Below, one piece after another: positions 27,801-35,760 of a stretch of 64,000 nt of DNA. The translations under genes and the position numbers were made by a program. Below the pieces are notes generated by a model. It did no database searches and had not been told where the DNA came from. It saw only the letters and a list, made by a program, of their open reading frames with translations. Source of the stretch: Singulisphaera acidiphila DSM 18658 (GTDB lineage Bacteria; Planctomycetota; Planctomycetia; Isosphaerales; Isosphaeraceae); assembly GCF_000242455.2 (NCBI RefSeq), contig NC_019892.1, forward strand, positions 7,574,744 through 7,638,743. Reading direction: 5' to 3'. Positions within the stretch are counted from its first letter, which is position 1. The number at the start of each line of letters is the position of its first letter.

Positions 27801-29041
27801 ATGTGCCATGCCAAAAATTCAAAAAATCCCATTTGTTCTTTTATCAGAAAATTAATCAGCCCCTACGGGTACGGCTCGAAAGACGACTTCGGCTATCGAC
27901 GACCCACTAATAAGGCTCTCGTCAACGATTACAATCGCAGGAGCTATATCCGGGGACTGACCAACGCCCAGATGTGCGATCACTTCGACGGGGAGAGCAC
28001 GTTCTACTTCTGGGCCGACGGACGCATCAAGACTCACAAGTCATTAATATGCATTAATATTTACAACAACAATTTTGTCAGTCTGAACGCCGCTCTGGCA
28101 TTTGCCAAGCACCTTCGGGACCGTTTCTTCCCCGATCTCTACTTCGAGCCGTCCACGGGCGGCAAGGGCGTCCACGGCTACGTGATCATCGACAAGCGGG
28201 GTTCGGCGACGAGCGGCTCCACGGCCTCTGCAAGATGCTCGACCGGTCACTCAAGACGATCCACAGGCGATGGCAGGCCCAAAATCCGGATCAAGTCGTC
28301 GAGGGAGTTGAGATCAAGGGTCATCCGCCCCGGATCACTTGGTCCAGGGACGGCCAGATGAACGACCTGATCTCGGGGCAGTTCGCCAAATTGCCCAGGG
28401 AGATGTTGTCCAAGTTCGAGGAGTTCGAGAAGACGACCGTCCAGGGCGATCGCCAGATCAGCCAACTCTCGCTTCAGTACAAAGAGGACACGATTGTCTT
28501 GGACGTACCTACCGCCCTGCCTCGCAAGCCGTCTTCCTCGCTGACCGGTTGCGTGGTCAAGCAGACCAACCTCGATCAGTTCGATGCTTACAGGAATTTT
28601 GCCCGAAGGATTATCCCCAGCTCGCTCAAGACCACGGGTAGAGAAGTTGCCACTGACGACGACATGGCCGTTCTCCTGATTATTTTGGAAGCCTGCACCA
28701 ACAACATGAATGCTGATAGATCGATGCCGACGGCCCGCATCCGTCAGAACTGGGAAATTCTCTTCGCCAACACCGACGTCATGCGTCCCTGGTGTCCACG
28801 CAGCTATACAGCATTACGAGACAGATTGTCCGAAAAGGACTACATCGACTGGGGCGACACCCATTACTTACCCGGTTCGATGAGCCCAGATGGCAAGGGT
28901 AAGACGGCCAGGCGGAGGGCGTCGGAGGCGTTGATGAACTTGTTGGACAACGAGAAACGGCGATTGCAGAGCGGTAAGGCTGTTGTCGAGCCGAAAATGC
29001 CTGATGACGAACGTGTTTTTGCGGTGGCGTTTCTGGAATAA
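27801..29041 (+). pseudogene. primase/polymerase-like protein, frameshifted
   Basis: The first frame (to about 28200) contains STFYFWADGRIKTHKSLICI, then FAKHLRDRFFPDLYFEPSTG and GKGVHGYVIIDKRG. The reading then continues in another frame as GFGDERLHGLCKMLDRSLKT through ...PDDERVFAVAFLE. Adding one base in the G-run near 28200 joins them (KRGFGDERL), so a single-base deletion broke the gene. STGGKGVHGY matches the GG(K/R)GxH motif of archaeo-eukaryotic primase-like domains. Where the metal-binding hDhD motif should lie, the text is ICINIYNNN, so both acidic residues look replaced. Further in-frame-like sequence (DKIILLPAEEPKPSWFIGL) at 29070-29190 may be the original C-terminus after a second shift. 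Confidence 0.6.
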
Positions 29042-29322
29042 GGGAGAGGGAGGAGGATCTTTATTATGACAAGATCATTCTTCTGCCCGCCGAGGAGCCT
29101 AAACCATCCTGGTTCATCGGCCTGAGGCAATACAACTACGTCCGACCGCTCCTTGATGTGGGTGCCGGGCGTTTGAGAATGGCGACATGAGCCCGACAAC
29201 CCAAGACAACAGCCCCGAACTTGACAATCACCGGATCGTTCCCCGTCCACCGCCTGTAAATCAAGCGTCCCGGACCTTCAGGGCAATGAGAACCAACCCT
29301 CCCTGGTTCAGGACAATCTCTT

Positions 29323-29667
29323 TTACTCGGAGAGGATGGTTTCGAGAGGCACGACCTCGACTACGGCGTCCAAGTTCAGGGGGCCGTAGAGGTGCGGAAA
29401 CGCTTCGTCCGAGCCGGGAGGGCATTCCCACCTCAGTGGTGACGTCAGTCGCCCGGAGTCAATCCTGAGCACGAGCAGGTCGGACTGGCCCGTGAAGTAC
29501 CTACCATAGACCCCGGAAACTTGCTCGGGCGTGCAGAAGTGGATGAACCCCTTTGTCGCCAAATTGTCTCCCCGGTACTCGCTGTTAACCTGGGACTCTT
29601 CCCACGTCGTCCGGGCCGTGATGTGCAAGATTTTGTCGGTCATCGGGGCCTCTTCGATTTCACTCAT
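29323..29667 (-). CDS. DUF952 family protein
   Basis: 114-residue stand-alone DUF952 protein: ILHITARTTWEESQVNSEYR, ATKGFIHFCTPEQVSGVY, LLVLRIDSGRLTSPLRWECP and FPHLYGPLNLDAVVEVVPLE. It covers the complete domain and closely resembles the C-terminal domain of the DUF1080 fusion at 19.7 kb. The start at 29667 is fixed by the ATGA overlap with the upstream DUF4291 gene. The family is cytoplasmic and of unknown function; conserved His/Cys/Glu could form an active site. Confidence 0.88.
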   Translation of the reverse strand: MSEIEEAPMTDKILHITARTTWEESQVNSEYRGDNLATKGFIHFCTPEQVSGVYGRYFTGQSDLLVLRIDSGRLTSPLRWECPPGSDEAFPHLYGPLNLDAVVEVVPLETILSE

Positions 29668-30305
29668 TCTCGTGACACTCCCAGTCGTACGGCGACAACG
29701 GGATCAACGACCGGGTAAACCGCTTCCCGAGGCGTGACCAAGCGGTCATACGTAGTCGTCGCATTCGCCCGCTGCTCGGCCACAAACCCGGAGATATCCT
29801 GAATGTCGAGCAGCCACTCCTTGGCATATTTGGAGAGGACTTTTCCCCTCAGCCCGAGTTGGATCGCTCTCCGTTCGACCGGGTTGCCAGACGGCCCGTG
29901 GTCGGGATCCCATTGAAGCCGCACGTCAGAATCGGCGACGGCTTGCTTCCAATCCCTCTGACTTCCGTAGGCGTCAGGATCGAAAGACGAGTGGACCGCC
30001 AGCCGGAGGATCTCGTTGAAGGCGTCTCGCTTGAGCCGGACGGCCAGCGTCACCTCCTGATTCTCTTTGGTGCCCCAGCCGGAGCGGTACATCATCCAGA
30101 GGAAGTTCGGCTTGATCCAGGTCATCCGGCTCGTGCTGAAGTCGCCACCGAAGTAGCCGTGCCTGGCGGCGAAGTGGCCAATGGCGGGGTTGTACGCCTG
30201 ATAGACGACGACAGATTCGTCGTCGAACTGGGCCAGGATATGGCGACCGAGCCTGGGCCAACGGTCCTTCTGAGTGAGGTAGGGTTCGATGATCAGATTC
30301 ATCAT
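29664..30305 (-). CDS. DUF4291 family protein
   Basis: 213 residues, matching DUF4291 along its length: VVVYQAYNPAIGHFAARHGY, FSTSRMTWIKPNFLWMMYRS, GWGTKENQEVTLAVRLKRDA, then VRLQWDPDHGPSGNPVERRA and a C-terminal ISGFVAEQR. The RMTWIKPNFLWMMYRSGW core is diagnostic. Function is unknown. The stop overlaps the DUF952 start. The GNAT gene lies 90 bp upstream on the same strand, so the three may form one transcription unit. Confidence 0.92.
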   Translation of the reverse strand: MMNLIIEPYLTQKDRWPRLGRHILAQFDDESVVVYQAYNPAIGHFAARHGYFGGDFSTSRMTWIKPNFLWMMYRSGWGTKENQEVTLAVRLKRDAFNEILRLAVHSSFDPDAYGSQRDWKQAVADSDVRLQWDPDHGPSGNPVERRAIQLGLRGKVLSKYAKEWLLDIQDISGFVAEQRANATTTYDRLVTPREAVYPVVDPVVAVRLGVSRE

Positions 30306-30394
30306 ATTCCCGTTCGGATCGAGAGGTGCCGAAGTTGCTCACGATCCGACCGTGACGGACCGGCGACAAGCCCTAGAGTTCTGGCCCATCGAAC

Positions 30395-30865
30395 TCAGGT
30401 GAGATCCTTCTTGAACAGCACGAGGCGGGCTGTCTCACGGTAACCGATCGCCCCGTGGGCCTGATAACTGATGTCGTTCCAAAGCTCGGCGTCCGAGGCC
30501 ATCTGGCGGCAACCCTTCGACCGAGCCCAATCTTCGGCTGCCTCGACCAAGGCCCTCCCGACTCCTTGACGCCTAGAATCGGGATCAACATACCAGCCTT
30601 CGATATAGCCGACCGGCGTCGTTTCGCAGCCATCGGCCCTGGAGCGGAGGGCCACTTCCAGGAAGCCGCAGAGCTTGCCTCCTGGCCACTCGGCAAAGAA
30701 GACCTCCTCCAAGTCACTTTCGAGGATCTCGTCCATCTCCCGGACTTGCTCATCGTCGGGGCAGTCATCCCATAAGGTTCGCCGCATACCAAGCCAATCG
30801 GCCCGGTCTTGCGGCCCGCCCTTCCTTACATTGACGTTTATCAAGCCGTACCTCCCAGCCGTCAA
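30395..30865 (-). CDS. GNAT acetyltransferase, AAC(6')-like
   Basis: 156 residues with the GNAT fold. Motif A with the acetyl-CoA pyrophosphate loop is IEGWYVDPDSRRQGVGRALV. The preceding strand is KLCGFLEVALRSRADGCETT, and the ending is HGAIGYRETARLVLFKKDL. This layout, including the WYVDPxxRRQGVGRAL and GYRETxxxVxFxKxL blocks, is that of aminoglycoside 6'-N-acetyltransferases, although the true substrate may differ. The first conserved part is INVNVRKGGPQDR, so the start may be a few codons inside. First gene of the GNAT-DUF4291-DUF952 series. Confidence 0.85.
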   Translation of the reverse strand: MTAGRYGLINVNVRKGGPQDRADWLGMRRTLWDDCPDDEQVREMDEILESDLEEVFFAEWPGGKLCGFLEVALRSRADGCETTPVGYIEGWYVDPDSRRQGVGRALVEAAEDWARSKGCRQMASDAELWNDISYQAHGAIGYRETARLVLFKKDLT

Positions 30866-30968
30866 CCCGGCGTCAATCTGTTCTGGTCACCTCCAGCCAT
30901 CTTGCCTCGTTCACCGTCATCTGGTCCAGATGGCGGCGAACATCGTCGCCCAGGCTCGCACTTCACTC

Positions 30969-31886
30969 TGAGGTGGCCCCCATCGTCTAGACCAAAAAAC
31001 GGCGATCCTTAGCTATTCCCCTATCAGCCCGTGGTGGCCCCGATGCCACGGTAAACCGTCCCTGGAGTCTGATACCCCAGCGATTCGTGGAGCCGGTCCT
31101 CGTTATAGAAGCCAAAGTAACGCCTCGGGCCTCGCTGCAACTCGGACACCGTTTCGTAGCCTTGAATGTAAATGTTCTCGTATTCCACGGTCTTCCAGAG
31201 CCGCTCGACGAACAGTTTGTCCAACGCCCTCCCACGGCCGTCCATGCTCACCGCCACCTCGGCCGCCTCCAACCTCCCGGTGCACGCCTCCGCCGTGAAC
31301 TGCACCCCTTGGTCGGTGTTGAACACCTCCGGCTTTCCCGATCTCAAGGCGTCTTCCAGCATCTCCAGGCAGAACGAGCCGTCCAGCGTGTTCGACAGCC
31401 GCCAGCCGATCACGTACCGGCTGTACCAGTCGAGCACCGCCGCCAGGTACAGGCACATGAACCCCTCTCGCATCGGCACATAGGTGATATCGGTGTTCCA
31501 CACGTGGTTCGGCCGCTCGACTTTCACGCCTCGCAAGAGATACGGGGAGACCTTATGTCCCCTCCCGGCCGTGCTCAGCCTCGGCTTGGGATCGATCGCT
31601 TCCAGGCCCATCTTCCGCATCCGCCGCTGCACTCGCTTTCGATTGACCTCCTCCCCGTGTTGGTCCAGCCAGGGGGTCATCTTGCGACTACCGTAGAACG
31701 GACAGGCCGTGTATTGCTCGTCGATCAACTGCATCAGTCGCAAGTTCTCAGGCGTCTCACCGGTGGGCTGGTAGTAGAGGCTCGATCGGCTCAGGCCCAG
31801 CAACTCGCACTGACGACGGACGCTCAGCTCGGGATGATCGGCCTCGACCAACGACCTTCGGTCCTCAGCCGAAGGGGACAACTTTT
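30969..31886 (-). mobile_element. IS3-family element, copy 2, 5'-truncated
   Basis: Nearly identical at the protein level to copy 1 where they overlap, but inverse in what is kept. The right terminal repeat (30969-30992) and complete orfB end are present, while orfA and the left end are missing. Similarity to copy 1 stops exactly at the poly-A frameshift site (about 31886), where the terminal repeat of another IS begins. Confidence 0.88.
31024..31886 (-). pseudogene. IS3-family transposase orfB, start lost
   Basis: Read from the A-run, this frame encodes KKLSPSAEDRRSLVEADHPE through the whole integrase core: NTDITYVPM (Asp 1), FNTDQGVQFT (Asp 2), VERLWKTVEYENIY (Glu), and the family C-terminus FYNEDRLHESLGYQTP. 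All three catalytic residues remain. Normal expression needs orfA and the -1 frameshift, both lost, so it is only an unexpressed fragment or depends on a chance start upstream. Confidence 0.9.
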
Positions 31887-33124
31887 TTCTGACCGTCACG
31901 GATTTTGAGGGGATCGTCCGCCTGCTGACATGATCCGACAAAACGGCCATGATCCACGGTGCACGGAAGGAGGTGGATCATGGCCGACGGGACCGTGGCG
32001 CGGTCCTCGCGGGCGCACCGTACCATTTGCTTACCCATCTCGGAAGAGGCCTACACGCTCGCCGTCGACGCGCGGGACGCCGATCCGACGCATCCGCTTG
32101 CGCGACGGTGCCGCCTTCAGCGTCCGGCCCTCGTTCCTCACGCCCTACATGACCGCCCGCGTCGCCGACGTCGAAGGCCCGCTGTTCCTGCGGACCTTCG
32201 GCGTCCCTTTCTGGGCCCTGGCCCGCGTCTTCGGCCGCGATCCGATGTACTGGTACCGGCTGACGTGCGGCCTGGGGCGGGCGAACGTCGCGGGGACGAC
32301 CATCCGGCGGGCCGAGATCCCGGCCCACCTCCTGGCCGACGAGCATCACCAGACGATCGACGGCACGAAGGTCTACGTCGCCACGGTCGTCGGAGAGGGC
32401 TGCGTCCTGGGGGCCGAGCCGGCGGCGACGGCCGGGGCTGCCGAGCTGACGGCCGCCTACGGCGTCTTCAAGGCCGAGGCCCGCGACGTCGAGCCGGGAT
32501 ATGCCCCCCGGACGGTGAGCGTCGACGGCTGGGCCTCGACGCATCAGGCATGGCTGGCCCTGTTCCCGCTGGTCGTCCTGCTCCGATGCTTCCTGCACGG
32601 ATGGCTGAACATCCGCAGCCGGGGCAAGCTGAGCGAGTCGTTCCGGGAGCTGTCGAGACGGGCCTGGGAGGCGTATCGCGCGCCGTCCCGCAGGGGCTTC
32701 TCGCAGCGACTCCGGCGGCTCCGCGAGTGGGCCCGAGGGAGGGGGATGTCGGCGTGGCTGCTGGAGCAGGTCGAGAAGCTCTGCGGCCGATCGAGGGACT
32801 ACGCCAAGGCGTACTCGCACCCGGGCGGCCATCGGACGAGCAGCATGCTCGACCGGATGATGCGTGGGATGAACCGCTACTTCGACCGCGGCCAGCACCT
32901 GCACGGCTCGCCCGCCGCCTGCCGACTCCACTGCCGCGCCTGGGCCCTGCTGGCGAACTACGCCCCCTGGCATCCGGCGGTCACGCTCGAGAACGAGGGA
33001 TGGCGACGCCCCGCCGAACGCCTCAACCGCCATCGCTACCACGACGATTGGCTCCAGAACCTCTTGATCTCCGCCTCCCTCGGAGGCTACCGCTCGAATC
33101 CCCCCCAAAATCCGTGACGGTCAG
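31887..33124 (+). mobile_element. IS element with ~25-bp inverted repeats
   Basis: Bounded by CTGACCGTCACGGATTTT (31887-31904) and its exact complement at 33107-33124. Similarity extends inward (GAGGGGAT / GGGGGGAT) and outward into T/A runs. About 1.24 kb, one transposase region. It sits exactly between the cut ends of an IS3 element and an IS630 remnant, so its insertion was accompanied by loss of flanking DNA, or two insertions recombined. Confidence 0.8.
31980..33117 (+). pseudogene. transposase of the terminal-repeat IS, frameshift/deletion
   Basis: GGAAGGAGG precedes an ATG giving MADGTVARSSRAHRTICLPI and SEEAYTLAVDAR. From about 32072 the natural sequence continues in another frame: TPIRRIRLRDGAAFSVRPSF, VEGPLFLRTFGVPFWALARV, LLADEHHQTIDGTKVYVATV and SVDGWASTHQAWLALFPLVV, ending in LNRHRYHDDWLQNLLISASL. 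Relatives that I remember have roughly 60 more residues between the two parts, so a deletion removed them and shifted the frame. Probable catalytic Asp residues lie in TIDGTK and SVDGWAS. The long leftward frame across this gene is not real. Confidence 0.7.
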
Positions 33125-33715
33125 AAAAAAAAATTTGCCGGACAACTCAATGACATTGCCGACAAGCACGCCAGCAAACGGATTGAAGTCTGGTTCGAAG
33201 ACAAGGCCCGGTTCGGCCAAAAAGGGACGTTAACCACGGTCTGGGCTCGCAAGGGTTCGCGACCGACAGCCGTACGTCAGACGGAGTACGAATCCCTCTG
33301 GGTGATCGCCGCGGCTTGCCCAGCCACGAGGGCCACCACAGGACTGATCATGCCCAAGCTCAACACCGAGGTGATGAGCCTGTTTCTCGAAGAGTTCTCC
33401 CGTCAGCTCGCTCCTGACGTGCATGCGGTGCTGGTCTGAGATGGCGCGGGCTTTCATACGAGCCCCTCTCTCGTCGTGCCCGGGAACGTGACGATCCTCC
33501 GACTCCCGCCGTATGCGCCGGAACTCAATCCGATCGAGAACCTTTGGCACGATCTACGGTCGCACTACTGGTCGAACCGGTTCTCTCCCGATTGGGAGGC
33601 GCTGAAGGAAGCGACCGTCACAAGCCTGCTGGCCGTCGGGAATGACGCGAAACGCATCAAAACCGTGTGCGCCGCCCCCTACACCACTGGCTGGGAAAGC
33701 GCAGGAACTAATTAG
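33125..33715 (+). pseudogene. IS630-family transposase remnant with in-frame stop
   Basis: The C-terminal half of a different IS630 transposase: DKHASKRIEVWFEDKARFGQ, RPTAVRQTEYESLWVIAAAC, then VHAVLV-stop-DGAGFHTSPS, and PPYAPELNPIENLWHDLRSH. The stop (TGA at 33437) stands where a Trp (TGG) would give the usual VLVWDGAGFH, so one substitution ended the gene. The 5' half is missing at the edge of the upstream IS. Confidence 0.85.
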
Positions 33716-33993
33716 AGTCCGTATCAGTTACCTCGAGTCCATGAAAAAATCTCTCGATGTCATGGCTGCGGCCGGCGTGCTTAACGTGAGGATCAAGAAA
33801 AACTAATAAGCACGATTGCCAACTCGCCAGCCGTCCCGTTGGCGTAACCTACCCGTTTGCAAGATCGAGAGGGCCGGGGGCTGCAAACCCGGCCGAGTCC
33901 ACCTGTGGCTCCAGTCTAACCTGGCTCGAGCCGGGGCCAGCCACCGCCTCGTCCTTGGGTAGCCTGAACCTACACCCCTTTGAGGATCACGAC
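33716..33993. other. intergenic with a short coding fragment
   Basis: About 280 bp. A frame at 33717-33806 (YLESMKKSLDVMAAAGVLNV, then RIKKN and stop) looks like the tail of some protein but has no beginning. The remainder precedes a small gene. No RNA or repeat seen. Confidence 0.3.
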
Positions 33994-34323
33994 ATGATCG
34001 CTACCAGCATCTCACCTGACACCACCACCCCTGGCATCGGTTCCCAGGCCGCCATCTCGGACGACGTCCTGGAAGGGCTGGCCGAGGGGATTGCCCAACT
34101 TGTCCGACAGGGATTTGACGCCGAACTGATCGTTGAACGAATCGACCGGGCCGCCGACGCCTTGGGGTTGCCCGCAAGCCATCCAGCCTGCCAAGCGTTC
34201 CGGGAGGCTACCAGAGCGATGACGATCGAGGCGACGGATGCGATGAAGCGTAGGACGGCCGCTCCAGTTCGGGTGGGCAGTGTGAACGAAGTTGCCAAGG
34301 GTCGTTGGTCATACGCTCCGTGA
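33994..34323 (+). CDS. small helical hypothetical protein
   Basis: 109 residues. GAGGA lies about 9 nt before the ATG. Acidic and helical: SDDVLEGLAEGIAQLVRQGF, then AELIVERIDRAADALGLPAS and FREATRAMTIEATDAMKRR. No signal peptide, membrane segment or known motif. Two short helical units of similar length suggest a small alpha-helical fold. Function unknown. Confidence 0.55.
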   Translation: MIATSISPDTTTPGIGSQAAISDDVLEGLAEGIAQLVRQGFDAELIVERIDRAADALGLPASHPACQAFREATRAMTIEATDAMKRRTAAPVRVGSVNEVAKGRWSYAP

Positions 34324-34899
34324 ACCCGCAATCAGCCAACCAACCATGCCGCCATGCCACCGCAGACCGCACGCCTGACACCAGTGCAAGCCAACTGCGA
34401 GCGGGATCGCCTACCACCCAGGCTCGATGCACAATCGCTGTCGTCCGCTCCCGAGGCCATGATCGGGCCAACCACCTCGCCTGCCACCTGGGTGGCGAAT
34501 CGCACAAATCCCCGATTCTCGGGATCGTCTTGTTACCTTTCCGGTGCGGCTTGCAGGATTAGAGGAAGAGATCGTCCAGGCTTACCCAATAGCCACCCTG
34601 TCGAGTCGCATGTACCGACCCTGCTAGACGGTTGCGTATAGCCTTCCCCCACTCTGGAATGCGTCTGATTTAGCCAGATCGCGGCCCTATCACGGGCAGC
34701 CACATCATTGCGCCATAGAAACTATTTCGTGCATTCGTGATCGCAAAGTAATTTAATAGCAAATCAATCAACCCCAATTGCATGCCGGACATAAATTAGC
34801 CATGATCTCCCTTCCGGTCCAGGCGAAGCCGCCCCCCCGGTTCATGTTGAACCCACGCTAGCAGGCTTCGGCCGAGCCTGGCTGGACAGGAGTCATTCG
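34324..34899. other. intergenic upstream of the PEP-CTERM gene
   Basis: About 575 bp. The first half shows only shadow ORFs. The part at about 34690-34800 is AT-rich (AATAGCAAATCAATC and similar) and probably holds the promoter of the following gene. Confidence 0.4.
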
Positions 34900-35601
34900 A
34901 TGAAGATTATAACGAAGCGGTTAGGGCTTGCGGTTGCGGTGCTGGGACTCTTAACCGTGGCGGCGGGACAGGCGAGGGCGACCCTAATCGTCGACCAATC
35001 ATTTGTGGGCTATTCAAACCTCGGTGCCGCGTTGGCGGAAGGGTATGCGTTCGTAGGGCAGACCGTCACTACAGGTGTCACGGGTAGCCTGGTCGCAGTC
35101 GAATTGGAAGCATCGCGCAGCGAAAGTTTTTTGACGCCCTGGATCCTGGACATTCAGGTCGTGAGCGGCGGACTGCCGACCGGGGTGGTACTGTCGACGA
35201 CGACGATCAATCCGAGTAACTTCCCGACATCGCGGCCGTTCCCGCCGACTACACCGCTCCCGCTGGTTGTGAACCTGGCGACATCGGTATTCTTGAATGC
35301 GGGCGACCAATTCGCCATCGTTCTTCACCCTCAAGGCGCGACTGGCAGTCCGAGCTTGTGGGCCGGCACCTGGTCCGGGACAACGGGCAACGCCTATGCA
35401 GGCGGGACGATGGTGCTGGGGATGCAAGCGAACAGCCTCACGTCTGTGGGGAGCGACCTCGACCTCTACTTCCGTACCATTGTCGACACGACCCCCCTCG
35501 TCCCCACCCCCGAACCCTCCACCCTGGCCCTGGTCTTCACCGCCCTCCCGATGGGCCTGGGCCTCGCCTGGAAGCGTCGTCGCAAGGCCGTGACTGCCTG
35601 A
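34900..35601 (+). CDS. PEP-CTERM exported protein
   Basis: 233 residues with an N-terminal Sec signal (LGLAVAVLGLLTVAAGQARA) and a C-terminal sorting signal, PTPEPSTLALVFTALPMGLG then a short KRRRK tail. PEP-CTERM proteins are processed by exosortase and usually reach the cell surface or extracellular matrix. The body is a beta-rich, Thr/Ser/Gly-rich domain (WILDIQVVSGGLPTGVVLST, FLNAGDQFAIVLHPQGAT, DLYFRTI). AGGAG 8 nt upstream fixes the start, and a strong terminator follows. No exosortase gene is in the window. Confidence 0.9.
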   Translation: MKIITKRLGLAVAVLGLLTVAAGQARATLIVDQSFVGYSNLGAALAEGYAFVGQTVTTGVTGSLVAVELEASRSESFLTPWILDIQVVSGGLPTGVVLSTTTINPSNFPTSRPFPPTTPLPLVVNLATSVFLNAGDQFAIVLHPQGATGSPSLWAGTWSGTTGNAYAGGTMVLGMQANSLTSVGSDLDLYFRTIVDTTPLVPTPEPSTLALVFTALPMGLGLAWKRRRKAVTA

Positions 35602-35658
35602 AGTCTGATGAGCCCTGGCAAGCTACCCTGGCGAACCATCCTATCCCCCCCCACTACC

Positions 35659-35701
35659 AAAGCCCCGTCGCTCCGCATGATCGCGGGTTGGCGGGGCTTT
35701 T
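35659..35701 (+). terminator. intrinsic terminator after the PEP-CTERM gene
   Basis: AAAGCCCCG and CGGGGCTTT form a 9-bp stem around a 25-nt loop, followed by TTT. It isolates the PEP-CTERM gene from the integrase remnant. Confidence 0.75.
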
Positions 35702-35760
35702 GTATGCGCGGGTTTTCTCGGGGAGCGTGAGGAGGCCACGGGCGTCCACGTGGCAGATTC

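Noticed and set aside
29323-30900. Integron-type cassette array
   Set aside because: GNAT, DUF4291 and DUF952 resemble cassette cargo, but I found no attC-like inverted sites or integron integrase between them.
31978-33108. Long leftward open frame (376 codons) across the IS transposase
   Set aside because: It is antisense to a transposase with recognisable family blocks and has Arg/Pro/Gly-rich shadow composition.
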